A stretch of DNA of 7,463 bases from an uncultured Atopobium sp. (GTDB lineage Bacteria > Actinomycetota > Coriobacteriia > Coriobacteriales > Atopobiaceae). The DNA lies in assembly GCA_938045565.1 (NCBI GenBank), contig CALIAZ010000022.1, positions 1 through 7,463 of the forward strand, read 5' to 3'. Shown piece by piece: positions 1 to 5,327 of the stretch. The position numbers and the translations under genes were made by a program. The notes below the pieces were generated by a model. It ran no database searches. It worked only from the letters and a program-made list of their open reading frames with translations, and had not been told where the DNA came from. The number at the start of each line of letters is the position of its first letter. Within the stretch, counting starts at the first letter, position 1.

Positions 1-1209
1 GCGGCTAGAAAGCGCAACGGCGGCCTTGATAGCGGCTTCAGTGTAGTGAACGTGGTGGTGTTTCTCGTAACGGTCCTGAAGACCGTGGATGATAGAAATG
101 GTGTCGTCATTGTTTGGCTCGCCAATGTTGACAGGCTGGAAACGCCTTTCAAATGCAGCGTCCTTCTCGACATGTTTACGGTACTCTTCTGCCGTAGTTG
201 CACCAATGACCTGGATTTCTCCACGAGACAGTGGTGGCTTAAGAATGGAAGCGGCATCGATAGAGCCCTCTGCAGAGCCTGCGCCAATGACGGTGTGAAT
301 CTCATCGATGAAGAGGATGTCGTTCTTGGATTTCTCCAGCTCAGCAACAACTTTCTTCATACGGTCCTCGAACTCACCGCGATATTTAGAGCCAGCTACC
401 AGGCTTGCCAAATCAAGCGTCCAAACCTGCTTTCCACGCAGAATATCAGGAACGTTACCAGAAGCAATAAGCTGAGCCAAGCCCTCAACAATGGCAGTCT
501 TGCCAACGCCAGGATCGCCCAGGATAAGTGGGTTGTTCTTCTGGCGACGTGCAAGAACCTGCATAACACGCTCGATCTCGCGGTCACGACCAATGACGGG
601 GTCAAGCTTTTTATCTGCGGCAAGCTTGGTAAGATTGCGGCCAAACTGCTCCAGCATAGAAGCGTCATCGTTTGCGTTAGGACGCATCTGACCAGCGCCT
701 ACAGGCATGCCAAAGATGCCGCCCTCAATGCGAGGCTCTGCCATACGAGGACCAGCAGGTGCATCATCTGGAGTCTGGGCAACCAGCTCATCAACGGCAT
801 TTCTTACCGCATCACCCGAAACACCCATGGTACGCAGGGCATCCATAGCGCGACCATTACCCTCGGACACAATACCCAAGAGCAGGTGCTCTGTTGCGAT
901 ATAACTTTGACCGTGGGTCATAGTTTCTCTGTACGCGTCCTCAAGCACACGTTTTGCGCGAGGAGTAAACGGAATGTGGCCGCCAGGAATAGGATCTCCT
1001 GCGCCCGTGGTGAGCTCTTTTACAGTTGCTAGGGCCTCATCATACGAGACCTCCAGCTTAACCAGAGCCTGAGCAGCAATACCCTCCCCCTCTTTAATGA
1101 GAGCAAGTAGCAGGTGCTCGGTACCAACATACATCTGGCCAAGACCGCGAGCCTCGTCCTGAGCCAAGCTCATGACTTTACGCGCTCTGTCAGTGAATTT
1201 ATCAAACAT
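1..1209 (-). CDS. clpC: ClpC, AAA+ unfoldase of the Clp protease (N-terminal part; runs off left edge)
   Basis: ClpC is a cytoplasmic Hsp100 ATPase that unfolds substrates and threads them into the ClpP peptidase. It works in protein quality control and regulated proteolysis. The frame is open from the ATG at 1209 to base 1, giving 403 residues of a family usually above 800. Residues 1-145 carry the double Clp-N repeat, with the motif GTEHLLLAL and, in the second repeat, ATEHLLLGI. A Gly/Pro-rich linker follows (about 146-185), then the first AAA module. That module shows Walker A GDPGVGKT (231-238), the pore-loop region KYRGEFEDR, Walker B ILFIDE (298-303), sensor-1 GATT, and arginine-finger ERR in FERRFQPV (353-360). 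The M-domain, second AAA module and ClpP-binding loop would lie beyond the edge, so ClpC rather than ClpB is inferred from the N-domain and linker. The start is supported by GAGAGG (1219-1224) nine bases upstream. It lies downstream of lysS on the same strand, past a terminator. Confidence 0.97.
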   Translation of the reverse strand, partial: MFDKFTDRARKVMSLAQDEARGLGQMYVGTEHLLLALIKEGEGIAAQALVKLEVSYDEALATVKELTTGAGDPIPGGHIPFTPRAKRVLEDAYRETMTHGQSYIATEHLLLGIVSEGNGRAMDALRTMGVSGDAVRNAVDELVAQTPDDAPAGPRMAEPRIEGGIFGMPVGAGQMRPNANDDASMLEQFGRNLTKLAADKKLDPVIGRDREIERVMQVLARRQKNNPLILGDPGVGKTAIVEGLAQLIASGNVPDILRGKQVWTLDLASLVAGSKYRGEFEDRMKKVVAELEKSKNDILFIDEIHTVIGAGSAEGSIDAASILKPPLSRGEIQVIGATTAEEYRKHVEKDAAFERRFQPVNIGEPNNDDTISIIHGLQDRYEKHHHVHYTEAAIKAAVALSSR

Positions 1210-1316
1210 GTGCTGAAACCTCTCAAAACTCTCTATATATTTTTGATTTATACCCATCAGAAGGCTCTGCAAACATACGACTCGCGTTGGATTTTTCTCC
1301 TCTGTACGAACCACAC
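1210..1316 (-). promoter_or_regulatory. clpC leader with RBS and candidate promoter
   Basis: This stretch lies between the lysS terminator and the clpC start. The ribosome binding site GAGAGG (1219-1224) is clear. Upstream on the minus strand, TATAAA (1247-1252) is a plausible -10, but the best -35 match, TTTGCA (1268-1273), leaves only a 15-base spacer. A second AT-rich option, TATATA, lies about ten bases closer to the gene. Because a terminator separates lysS from clpC, some promoter here is expected. I see no CIRCE, CtsR-type or HspR/HAIR-type operator, so the heat-shock control common for clpC elsewhere is not visible. Confidence 0.4.
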
Positions 1317-1352
1317 AAAAGCCCGGTACCTGCAACGAGCGGATACCGGGCT
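1317..1352 (-). terminator. Intrinsic terminator downstream of lysS
   Basis: Read on the minus strand, a 9-bp perfect stem (1344-1352 with 1320-1328, sequence AGCCCGGTA/TACCGGGCT) with a 15-base loop is followed by TTTT and then a T/G-rich run. It begins about 45 bases after the lysS stop codon and precedes the clpC leader. The short T-tract suggests it may be leaky, so some lysS-clpC co-transcription is possible. Confidence 0.7.
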
Positions 1353-1396
1353 GATACGTTTGTGTGCTGCGCTGGGGCAGCTAAGCTTCCAAGCTC

Positions 1397-3001
1397 TTAG
1401 CGTTTCTCGGGCTTGAGCTGTGGGAAGAGAAGGACGTCGCGGATAGAAGGCTGATCGCAGAAGAGCATCATCATGCGGTCGATGCCGTAGCCGATGCCGC
1501 CCGCTGGTGGCATACCGTACTCAAGCGCGCGAATGAAGTCGTAATCGTACTCCATAGCCTCTTCGTCACCCTGGCGCTTAGCTTCCATCTGGGCAGCAAA
1601 GCGCCCCTCCTGGTCAACAGGATCGTTGAGCTCAGAGTATGCGTTTGCGTACTCGGCGCCGCAGATAATGAGCTCAAAGCGGTCGGTTAGACGAGGATCG
1701 TCTGCCTTGCGCTTGGTGAGCGGAGAAACCTCTGCAGGATAATCGCAGACAAAGGTTGGGTTTACGATGCTCTTCTCGCCAAGCTCGTCGTAGATCTCAA
1801 ACAGCAGCTTGCCGACCTGCCACTCTGGGTTCCACTCAATCTCGTAGCGGTCCAGGACTGCACGGAGTTTCTCGACAGGGGTGTCAATGGAGAGCTCCTC
1901 GCCGGTGACCTCGGACGCAATCTCCGCCAGGGATGCGACGCGCCAATTGCCGGAAAGGTCAACCTCGGTACCCTGGTAAGTGATGACCTCGTAGCCCTCC
2001 TCGCAACCGCAGGCCTTGCGAGCAATCTCCTGGAAGAGGTTCTGGGACAGCTCACGCATGCCGGCCAGGTCAGAGTAGGCGGCGTATGCCTCCATGGAAG
2101 TAAACTCTGGATTGTGCGTGAGGTCGGTGCCCTCGTTTCTGAACTGGCGACCAAGCTCGTAGACGCGCTCAAGTCCGCCGACAAGCAGGCGCTTCAGCGG
2201 GAGCTCGGTTGCAATGCGCAGGTAGTTCTCGGTGTTCAGAGCGTTGTAGTGCGTGATAAATGGCTTTGCGTTTGCGCCGCCAAGGATCTCCTGGAGAACA
2301 GGGGTCTCAACCTCCATATAGCCGTCCGCCTCCATGAACTGGCGGATGATGGAGATGATCTGTGAGCGCTTGCGGAATACGTCGCGGACCTCGGGGTTCA
2401 TGATCAGGTCAACGTAGCGCTGGCGATAACGAACCTCGCGGTCGGTGAGGCCGTGGAACTTCTCCGGCAGAGGACGCAGCGACTTGGAGAGGACCTCCAG
2501 CGAAGTCACTGCCAGGGAAAGCTGGCCGCGGCGCGTACGCATGATAGCGCCGGTTGCGCCAATGATGTCGCCAAGGTCGAGAAGACCCAGGAGCTCCCAG
2601 TTCTTCTCGTCAAGGTTGTTGATGCGGCAGAAGAGCTGAATCTGGCCGGTATAGTCCTCTACCACGACAAACGCGATCTTGCCCTGGTTGCGGATGGCGC
2701 GGACGCGGCCGGCCACGGAATAGACTTCCTCGCCAGTCTGGCCATCCTCGAGGTCAGCGTAGCGCTCCTCCAGCTCAGCGACGTGAGCGGTGACGATAGA
2801 CTTGATTGGGTATGGGTCAATGCCGGCGTCAAGCAATGCCTGGCGACGGGCCTTGCGCTGGGCGCGCTCGTCGTTGATGGAAGCCTCTGGGGTGGCCTCG
2901 GTTGCGTCGGCGGCGGTTGCAGCAGCATTCTCTGCGCCGGTTGCAGCAGCACCCTCAGCGGCAGACGAGCTGCCAGCGATGTTGTTCTCTACTTCGGACA
3001 T
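1397..3001 (-). CDS. lysS: Lysyl-tRNA synthetase, class II
   Basis: The enzyme charges tRNA-Lys with lysine using ATP, in the cytoplasm. It is 534 residues long from the chosen ATG at 2999-3001, which has GGAGG four bases upstream. A longer in-frame start at 3040 lies inside the terminator hairpin and is rejected. After an Ala/Glu/Thr-rich extension (about residues 1-45) and a charged helix, the OB-fold anticodon-binding domain occupies about 93-170. The class II catalytic core follows: motif 1 at about 213-237 (ending EVETPVLQ), motif 2 with FRNEGTDLTHNPEFT (287-301), the lysine-specific ANAYSELNDP segment, and motif 3 GIGYGIDR (502-509). All signature residues are present and the gene looks intact. 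The low-complexity N-terminal extension is the only oddity, because bacterial LysRS usually starts close to the OB-fold. The gene sits between greA and clpC, each side marked by a terminator. Confidence 0.98.
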   Translation of the reverse strand: MSEVENNIAGSSSAAEGAAATGAENAAATAADATEATPEASINDERAQRKARRQALLDAGIDPYPIKSIVTAHVAELEERYADLEDGQTGEEVYSVAGRVRAIRNQGKIAFVVVEDYTGQIQLFCRINNLDEKNWELLGLLDLGDIIGATGAIMRTRRGQLSLAVTSLEVLSKSLRPLPEKFHGLTDREVRYRQRYVDLIMNPEVRDVFRKRSQIISIIRQFMEADGYMEVETPVLQEILGGANAKPFITHYNALNTENYLRIATELPLKRLLVGGLERVYELGRQFRNEGTDLTHNPEFTSMEAYAAYSDLAGMRELSQNLFQEIARKACGCEEGYEVITYQGTEVDLSGNWRVASLAEIASEVTGEELSIDTPVEKLRAVLDRYEIEWNPEWQVGKLLFEIYDELGEKSIVNPTFVCDYPAEVSPLTKRKADDPRLTDRFELIICGAEYANAYSELNDPVDQEGRFAAQMEAKRQGDEEAMEYDYDFIRALEYGMPPAGGIGYGIDRMMMLFCDQPSIRDVLLFPQLKPEKR

Positions 3002-3014
3002 GTATCCTCCACGT

Positions 3015-3046
3015 AAAAACGCCCCGCGCCAGACAGACACGGGGCG
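3015..3046 (-). terminator. Intrinsic terminator/attenuator between greA and lysS
   Basis: On the minus strand a GC-only 7-bp stem CGCCCCG/CGGGGCG (3040-3046 with 3020-3026), with a 13-base loop, is followed at once by TTTTT (3015-3019). It starts about 22 bases after the greA stop codon. The T-run ends only a few bases before the GGAGG of lysS (3004-3008), so the hairpin and the lysS initiation site are nearly contiguous. No lysS promoter fits between them. The element therefore probably sets how much transcription reaches lysS rather than fully separating the genes. Confidence 0.8.
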
Positions 3047-3068
3047 ACCAAAAATCTTTTGTGCCAGT

Positions 3069-3548
3069 CTAGCGAGTAATAGAGGTAATGGTGTACTTCT
3101 TCACCTTGCCGTTTGGCGTGGTGAACTCAACCTCGTCGCCCTTCTTGTGACCAATAAGAGCCTCGCCAGCTGGGGACTCGTTAGAGATCTTGTGCTCAAG
3201 GGAGTTAGTCTCAGTAGTACCAACAATTACATACTTAGTTGTCTTGCCTTTTGCATCTGCAAGCTCAACGGTTGTACCAATTGCAACGGTCACATTGCGC
3301 TTGCTGCCGCCCTCGACAACCTTTGCGACAGAGAGAATCTGACGAATCTCGTTGATGCGGGACTCGTTGTGAGACTGCTCTTCTTTTGCTGCGTCATACT
3401 CGGAGTTCTCGGAAAGGTCACCAAAACCACGAGCCTCTTTGATGCGCTCAACAATCTCGTCGTGCTTCTCGCCCTCACGATAAGCCAGCTCATCGACAAG
3501 CTTCTGACGGCCTTCTGGGGTAAGTACAATCTCTTTAGTAGTGTCCAT
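3069..3548 (-). CDS. greA: Transcription elongation factor GreA
   Basis: GreA binds the secondary channel of RNA polymerase and stimulates cleavage of the 3' end of backtracked transcripts, restarting stalled elongation. The 159-residue length is standard for the family. The N-terminal coiled-coil hairpin (about 1-78) carries the tip motif GDLSENSEY, with the two acidic residues that hold the catalytic magnesium at D44 and E47. The C-terminal FKBP-like domain (about 84-159) includes the conserved run SPAGEALIGHKKGDEVEF. The ATG at 3546-3548 gives the expected family N-terminus; upstream there is only a weak AGAAAGA-type ribosome binding site. The gene lies 49 bases downstream of tatA on the same strand. 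I find no convincing promoter in that gap, so the two are probably co-transcribed. Confidence 0.98.
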   Translation of the reverse strand: MDTTKEIVLTPEGRQKLVDELAYREGEKHDEIVERIKEARGFGDLSENSEYDAAKEEQSHNESRINEIRQILSVAKVVEGGSKRNVTVAIGTTVELADAKGKTTKYVIVGTTETNSLEHKISNESPAGEALIGHKKGDEVEFTTPNGKVKKYTITSITR

Positions 3549-3597
3549 CGTGTTCTTTCTGTTGATGGGTCAGTCGGTCTATACGCGTGAGATGGGG

Positions 3598-3807
3598 CTA
3601 CTCAGCCTTTTTGGAATCTGCGTCCTCAACGAGCTCAGCCTCTGGCTCCTTGGACTCTTCCTTGGTCTCAGACTCCATGCCCTCACGAACGTTCTTAACG
3701 GTCTCGCCGACAGCCTTACCAAGCTTTGGAAGGTTCTTAGGTCCAAAGATGACCATAACAGCGACAACAATAATCAGAAGCTCAGGAATACCAAGTCCTA
3801 AAATCAT
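3598..3807 (-). CDS. tatA: Sec-independent protein translocase subunit TatA (TatA/E family)
   Basis: TatA oligomers form the membrane pathway through which the twin-arginine translocase exports folded proteins. The 69-residue product has the classic layout. A short periplasmic N-terminus with a conserved Glu (E9) leads into one transmembrane helix (about 8-21). The hinge FGPKNLPKLG (21-30) is followed by an amphipathic helix (about 31-44) and an acidic/lysine-rich C-terminal tail. The FGPK hinge fits TatA/E; TatB is less likely given the short length. The frame stays open upstream to 3894, but only the ATG at 3805-3807 gives the family N-terminus, and GGGGG five bases upstream can serve as ribosome binding site. 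No tatC or tatB is visible here. It is the first gene of the minus-strand cluster, driven from the divergent region shared with the plus-strand gene at 3904. Confidence 0.93.
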   Translation of the reverse strand: MILGLGIPELLIIVVAVMVIFGPKNLPKLGKAVGETVKNVREGMESETKEESKEPEAELVEDADSKKAE

Positions 3808-3841
3808 ATAAACCCCCAGAAAATCTTTTCCTGTAAAAGCG

Positions 3842-3870
3842 TTTAGAAAAAACGCCGTATCGGCTAGTAT
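3842..3870 (+). promoter_or_regulatory. Predicted promoter of the spermidine-synthase-like gene
   Basis: Plus strand: -35 TTTAGA (3842-3847), a 17-base spacer, -10 TAGTAT (3865-3870; 4 of 6), about 33 bases before the ATG at 3904. The -10 overlaps the -10 of the divergent tatA promoter almost completely. The spacer contains the perfect inverted repeat GCCG-TAT-CGGC (3854-3864), a possible operator. The match to consensus is moderate. Confidence 0.42.
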
Positions 3871-3894
3871 AACCGAGGGAAACCTTACTAACAA
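3866..3894 (-). promoter_or_regulatory. Predicted promoter of tatA(-greA-lysS)
   Basis: Minus strand: -35 TTGTTA (3889-3894; 4 of 6 to consensus), a 17-base spacer, -10 TATACT (3866-3871; 5 of 6). It lies about 60 bases before the tatA ATG. A 6-bp stem GCGTTT/AAACGC (3839-3844 with 3850-3855) falls in the predicted leader. Confidence 0.55.
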
Positions 3895-3903
3895 GGAATT
3901 AAC

Positions 3904-4734
3904 ATGGTCTTACATGATTTTTGGACAATTTTTATCTGGTCGACCGTTGCGGGGCTTGCCATTGTTGGCATTTACCAGCTACTTCTGTTAATTCTGCGCG
4001 CTCGAGGCGTTTATGTGACGCGTACAAAATTTGGCCTCACGATGATTTTTGATTCCGAAGACGCCGACGGTACACCCATAAGACTGCTCAACGTTAACGG
4101 TACGTTCCAGTCCGTAAGCTACATTGCGCCTAAGCTGCGCTTTGAGCTTTGCGTTCACTATCACCGCATGATGGCGAAGATTATCCAGCAGGTAGCCCCG
4201 CAGGGTCGCGTTGTGGTTATGGGCGGCGGAGGTTTCTCGCTGCCAAAGTTCCTGGCCACGCACATGCGCGGCGCTACCGTTGAGGCGATTGAAATTGATC
4301 CAAAGATTGTTTCGCTTGCGCGCGAGCATTTCTTTTTGGACGAGGCTCGAGCTGCAGCTTCAAATGACCTGCGCGTTATCGAAGACGATGCATGGAAGAT
4401 TCTGCAGGGCGCAGAAGTTGACAGTATTGACGTGCTGGTAAACGAGGTATTTGCTGGTCGTAAATCGCTTGGACCTCTGGGAACAGCAGCCGGCGCGCAT
4501 ATGGTCAAAGAAAAGCTTGTGCCTGGAGGAGTATATCTGGCCGATGTTCGCTGTCCGCTAGAAGGTCGCGGATCTGCGCTACTTTCGCAGGTTGCGGACG
4601 TGTTTGCGCGCGAGTTTGTGCACGTCGTGTATGTGCCCGAGTGGCCCGATACTCCTAAAACCCCGGGTAATAACCTCTTGATTGCAACCGATGCGGACAT
4701 TTCGCTGCCCGAAGGCGCCGTTGTAGTGAAATAA
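3904..4734 (+). CDS. Membrane-anchored spermidine-synthase-like / SAM-dependent methyltransferase-fold protein
   Basis: The product is 276 residues. A hydrophobic N-terminal segment (about 9-31) followed by RAR predicts one transmembrane anchor with the catalytic domain in the cytoplasm. The soluble part resembles spermidine synthase. An N-terminal beta region (about 35-80) precedes a Rossmann-like nucleotide site with a glycine-rich loop GGGGFSLP (107-114), an acidic strand end IEID (129-132) and EDDAWKIL (160-167). In true spermidine synthases the next strand ends in DSTDP, with the catalytic Asp residues; here the aligned stretch is NEVFAG (180-185), so both acids are changed. Aminopropyl transfer from decarboxylated SAM is therefore unlikely. 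SAM-type cofactor binding is plausible, and the substrate is unknown. The ATG has AAGGA (3893-3897) six bases upstream. It is transcribed divergently from tatA, with no same-strand partner close by and no clear terminator downstream. Confidence 0.85.
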   Translation: MVLHDFWTIFIWSTVAGLAIVGIYQLLLLILRARGVYVTRTKFGLTMIFDSEDADGTPIRLLNVNGTFQSVSYIAPKLRFELCVHYHRMMAKIIQQVAPQGRVVVMGGGGFSLPKFLATHMRGATVEAIEIDPKIVSLAREHFFLDEARAAASNDLRVIEDDAWKILQGAEVDSIDVLVNEVFAGRKSLGPLGTAAGAHMVKEKLVPGGVYLADVRCPLEGRGSALLSQVADVFAREFVHVVYVPEWPDTPKTPGNNLLIATDADISLPEGAVVVK

Positions 4735-4868
4735 CATCACTTTGAAGGCTGACCGCTATCCAGTTGACCGAGCAACATCCAATCACTCAAAGAAATTGCA
4801 TATTCCACCTAGTTTATGCGGAGTTTTGTATCAAGATTTCCGCCCACAAAAATCGACCCCCTCTTTTG

Positions 4869-5047
4869 GGTAAAAAATCCGTTTAGTTGGAAGTCAAATC
4901 GCAATCACGTAATTTTCTTCCTCACGTTTGCGCAGGTGGAAAAAAGTGTCCAGATTTCACTATTTTTGTCCAACGAAAAACCGCAGGTAAACGGCTTGCA
5001 TAAAAATCAACTGCTACTGCATACCCCAACTAAACGCATTTTTTACC
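4869..5047. repeat. 22-bp inverted repeat with one mismatch, arms 135 bp apart
   Basis: The left arm is 4869-4890 (begins GGTAAAAAATCC, ends TTTAGTTGG). The right arm is 5026-5047 (begins CCAACTAAACG, ends ATTTTTTACC). They are complementary at 21 of 22 positions; the mismatch is at 4880/5036. Similarity stops sharply at both ends of each arm and no target-site duplication flanks the pair. It could be the ends of a small non-autonomous element, a paired protein-binding site, or the base of a long RNA stem. Confidence 0.75.
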
Positions 5048-5092
5048 ACTTGCACCCCTAGCGCGCAGCAAAACCGCAGTTGGCTACAATTT

Positions 5093-5166
5093 GTATTGCC
5101 CCAGTGAAGTTTTGTCCCGCAATACGTACGGTCCCAGTGTTGTTTTGGCTTGTAATTTCGGGCCGT
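5093..5166. repeat. Two imperfect direct repeats 33 bp apart, each in a potential stem-loop
   Basis: CCCAGTG-NN-GTTTTG-N-C-NN-G-N-AAT occurs at 5100-5123 and 5133-5156, with 18 of 24 positions identical. The first copy sits in the loop of a 7-bp perfect stem GTATTGC/GCAATAC (5093-5099 with 5119-5125). The second is bracketed by ACGG(T)CCC/GGGCCGT (5128-5135 with 5160-5166), a 7-bp stem with one bulged base. A structured leader RNA or a tandem protein-binding site are both possible; neither matches a family I recognise. Confidence 0.5.
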
Positions 5167-5290
5167 TTGCCTTTGCCGATAAGTAAATTCCTCAATTTCC
5201 CAAGAAAACATAATGTGAAATGGGTATTGTTATCTCTAAGAGTCTAAACAGGCACTATCAATGTCGCGCTTAAACGCGCTTTACATCAGC

Positions 5291-5327
5291 CAATGTACCT
5301 GGGAATACAATGCACTTGGGAGTTGCT
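5291..5327 (+). promoter_or_regulatory. Duplicated translation-initiation region of the malolactic enzyme gene
   Basis: A 17-bp unit, starting CAATGTACCTGGGA at 5291 and CAATGCACTTGGGA at 5308, is repeated in tandem (13 of 17 identical). Each copy supplies a GGGA-type ribosome binding site five bases before an in-frame ATG. The first, GGGA at 5301-5304, serves ATG 5310. The second, GGGAG at 5318-5322, serves ATG 5328. The second is the better match to the ribosome and gives the family-typical N-terminus, so it is taken as the main start. Confidence 0.6.

Larger units (their letters stand above)
4735..5327. other. 593-bp region without a convincing gene, rich in repeats and possible structure
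   Basis: No frame here looks coding. The longest candidates (plus 4816-5061, minus 5014-5211) lack a ribosome binding site and have unlikely composition. The stretch is more AT-rich and A-tract-rich than its neighbours. It contains a 22-bp inverted repeat (4869-5047), the 10-mer AAAACCGCAG twice (4977-4986 and 5070-5079), paired 33-bp-spaced repeats with hairpins (5093-5166), a 10-bp tandem CGCGCTTWAM (5265-5284) and the duplicated start region of the next gene. It must hold the promoter of the downstream gene, but I find only a weak -10 candidate, CATAAT (5209-5214), with no good -35. No tRNA or recognisable riboswitch was seen. Confidence 0.7.

Noticed and set aside
46..1032. A 328-codon open frame on the plus strand
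   Set aside because: It is antisense to the clpC frame, which encodes all the expected Clp-N and AAA motifs. The plus-strand product has no recognisable features and no ribosome binding site.
1210..1316. Heat-shock operator (CIRCE, CtsR box or HspR HAIR) before clpC
   Set aside because: No inverted or direct repeat of the right sequence is present. The short GAGAG-TTTT-GAGAG repeat overlapping the ribosome binding site does not match any of them.
3002..3040. A 13-residue longer N-terminus for LysRS (start at 3040)
   Set aside because: The codon lies inside the terminator hairpin and lacks a ribosome binding site, whereas ATG 2999-3001 has GGAGG upstream.
3002..3068. T-box or other riboswitch controlling lysS
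   Set aside because: The gap is only 67 bases, far too short for a T-box specifier domain, and no T-box consensus is present; only the simple terminator is seen.
3808..3894. A 98-residue version of TatA starting at 3894
   Set aside because: The extra 29 residues do not belong to the family and would cover the predicted tatA promoter; the ATG at 3805-3807 gives the normal TatA start.
4869..5047. A confirmed insertion element
   Set aside because: There is no transposase, no target-site duplication next to the arms, and copy number cannot be seen from one window; only the inverted repeat itself is claimed.
4816..5061. An 81-codon plus-strand ORF in the intergenic region
   Set aside because: No ribosome binding site, AT-rich unlikely composition rich in Phe, Asn and Lys, and it runs through both arms of the inverted repeat.
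5014..5211. A 65-codon minus-strand ORF with a repeated HW motif
   Set aside because: The peptide repeat simply reflects the 33-bp DNA repeat (11 codons). There is no ribosome binding site or family resemblance.
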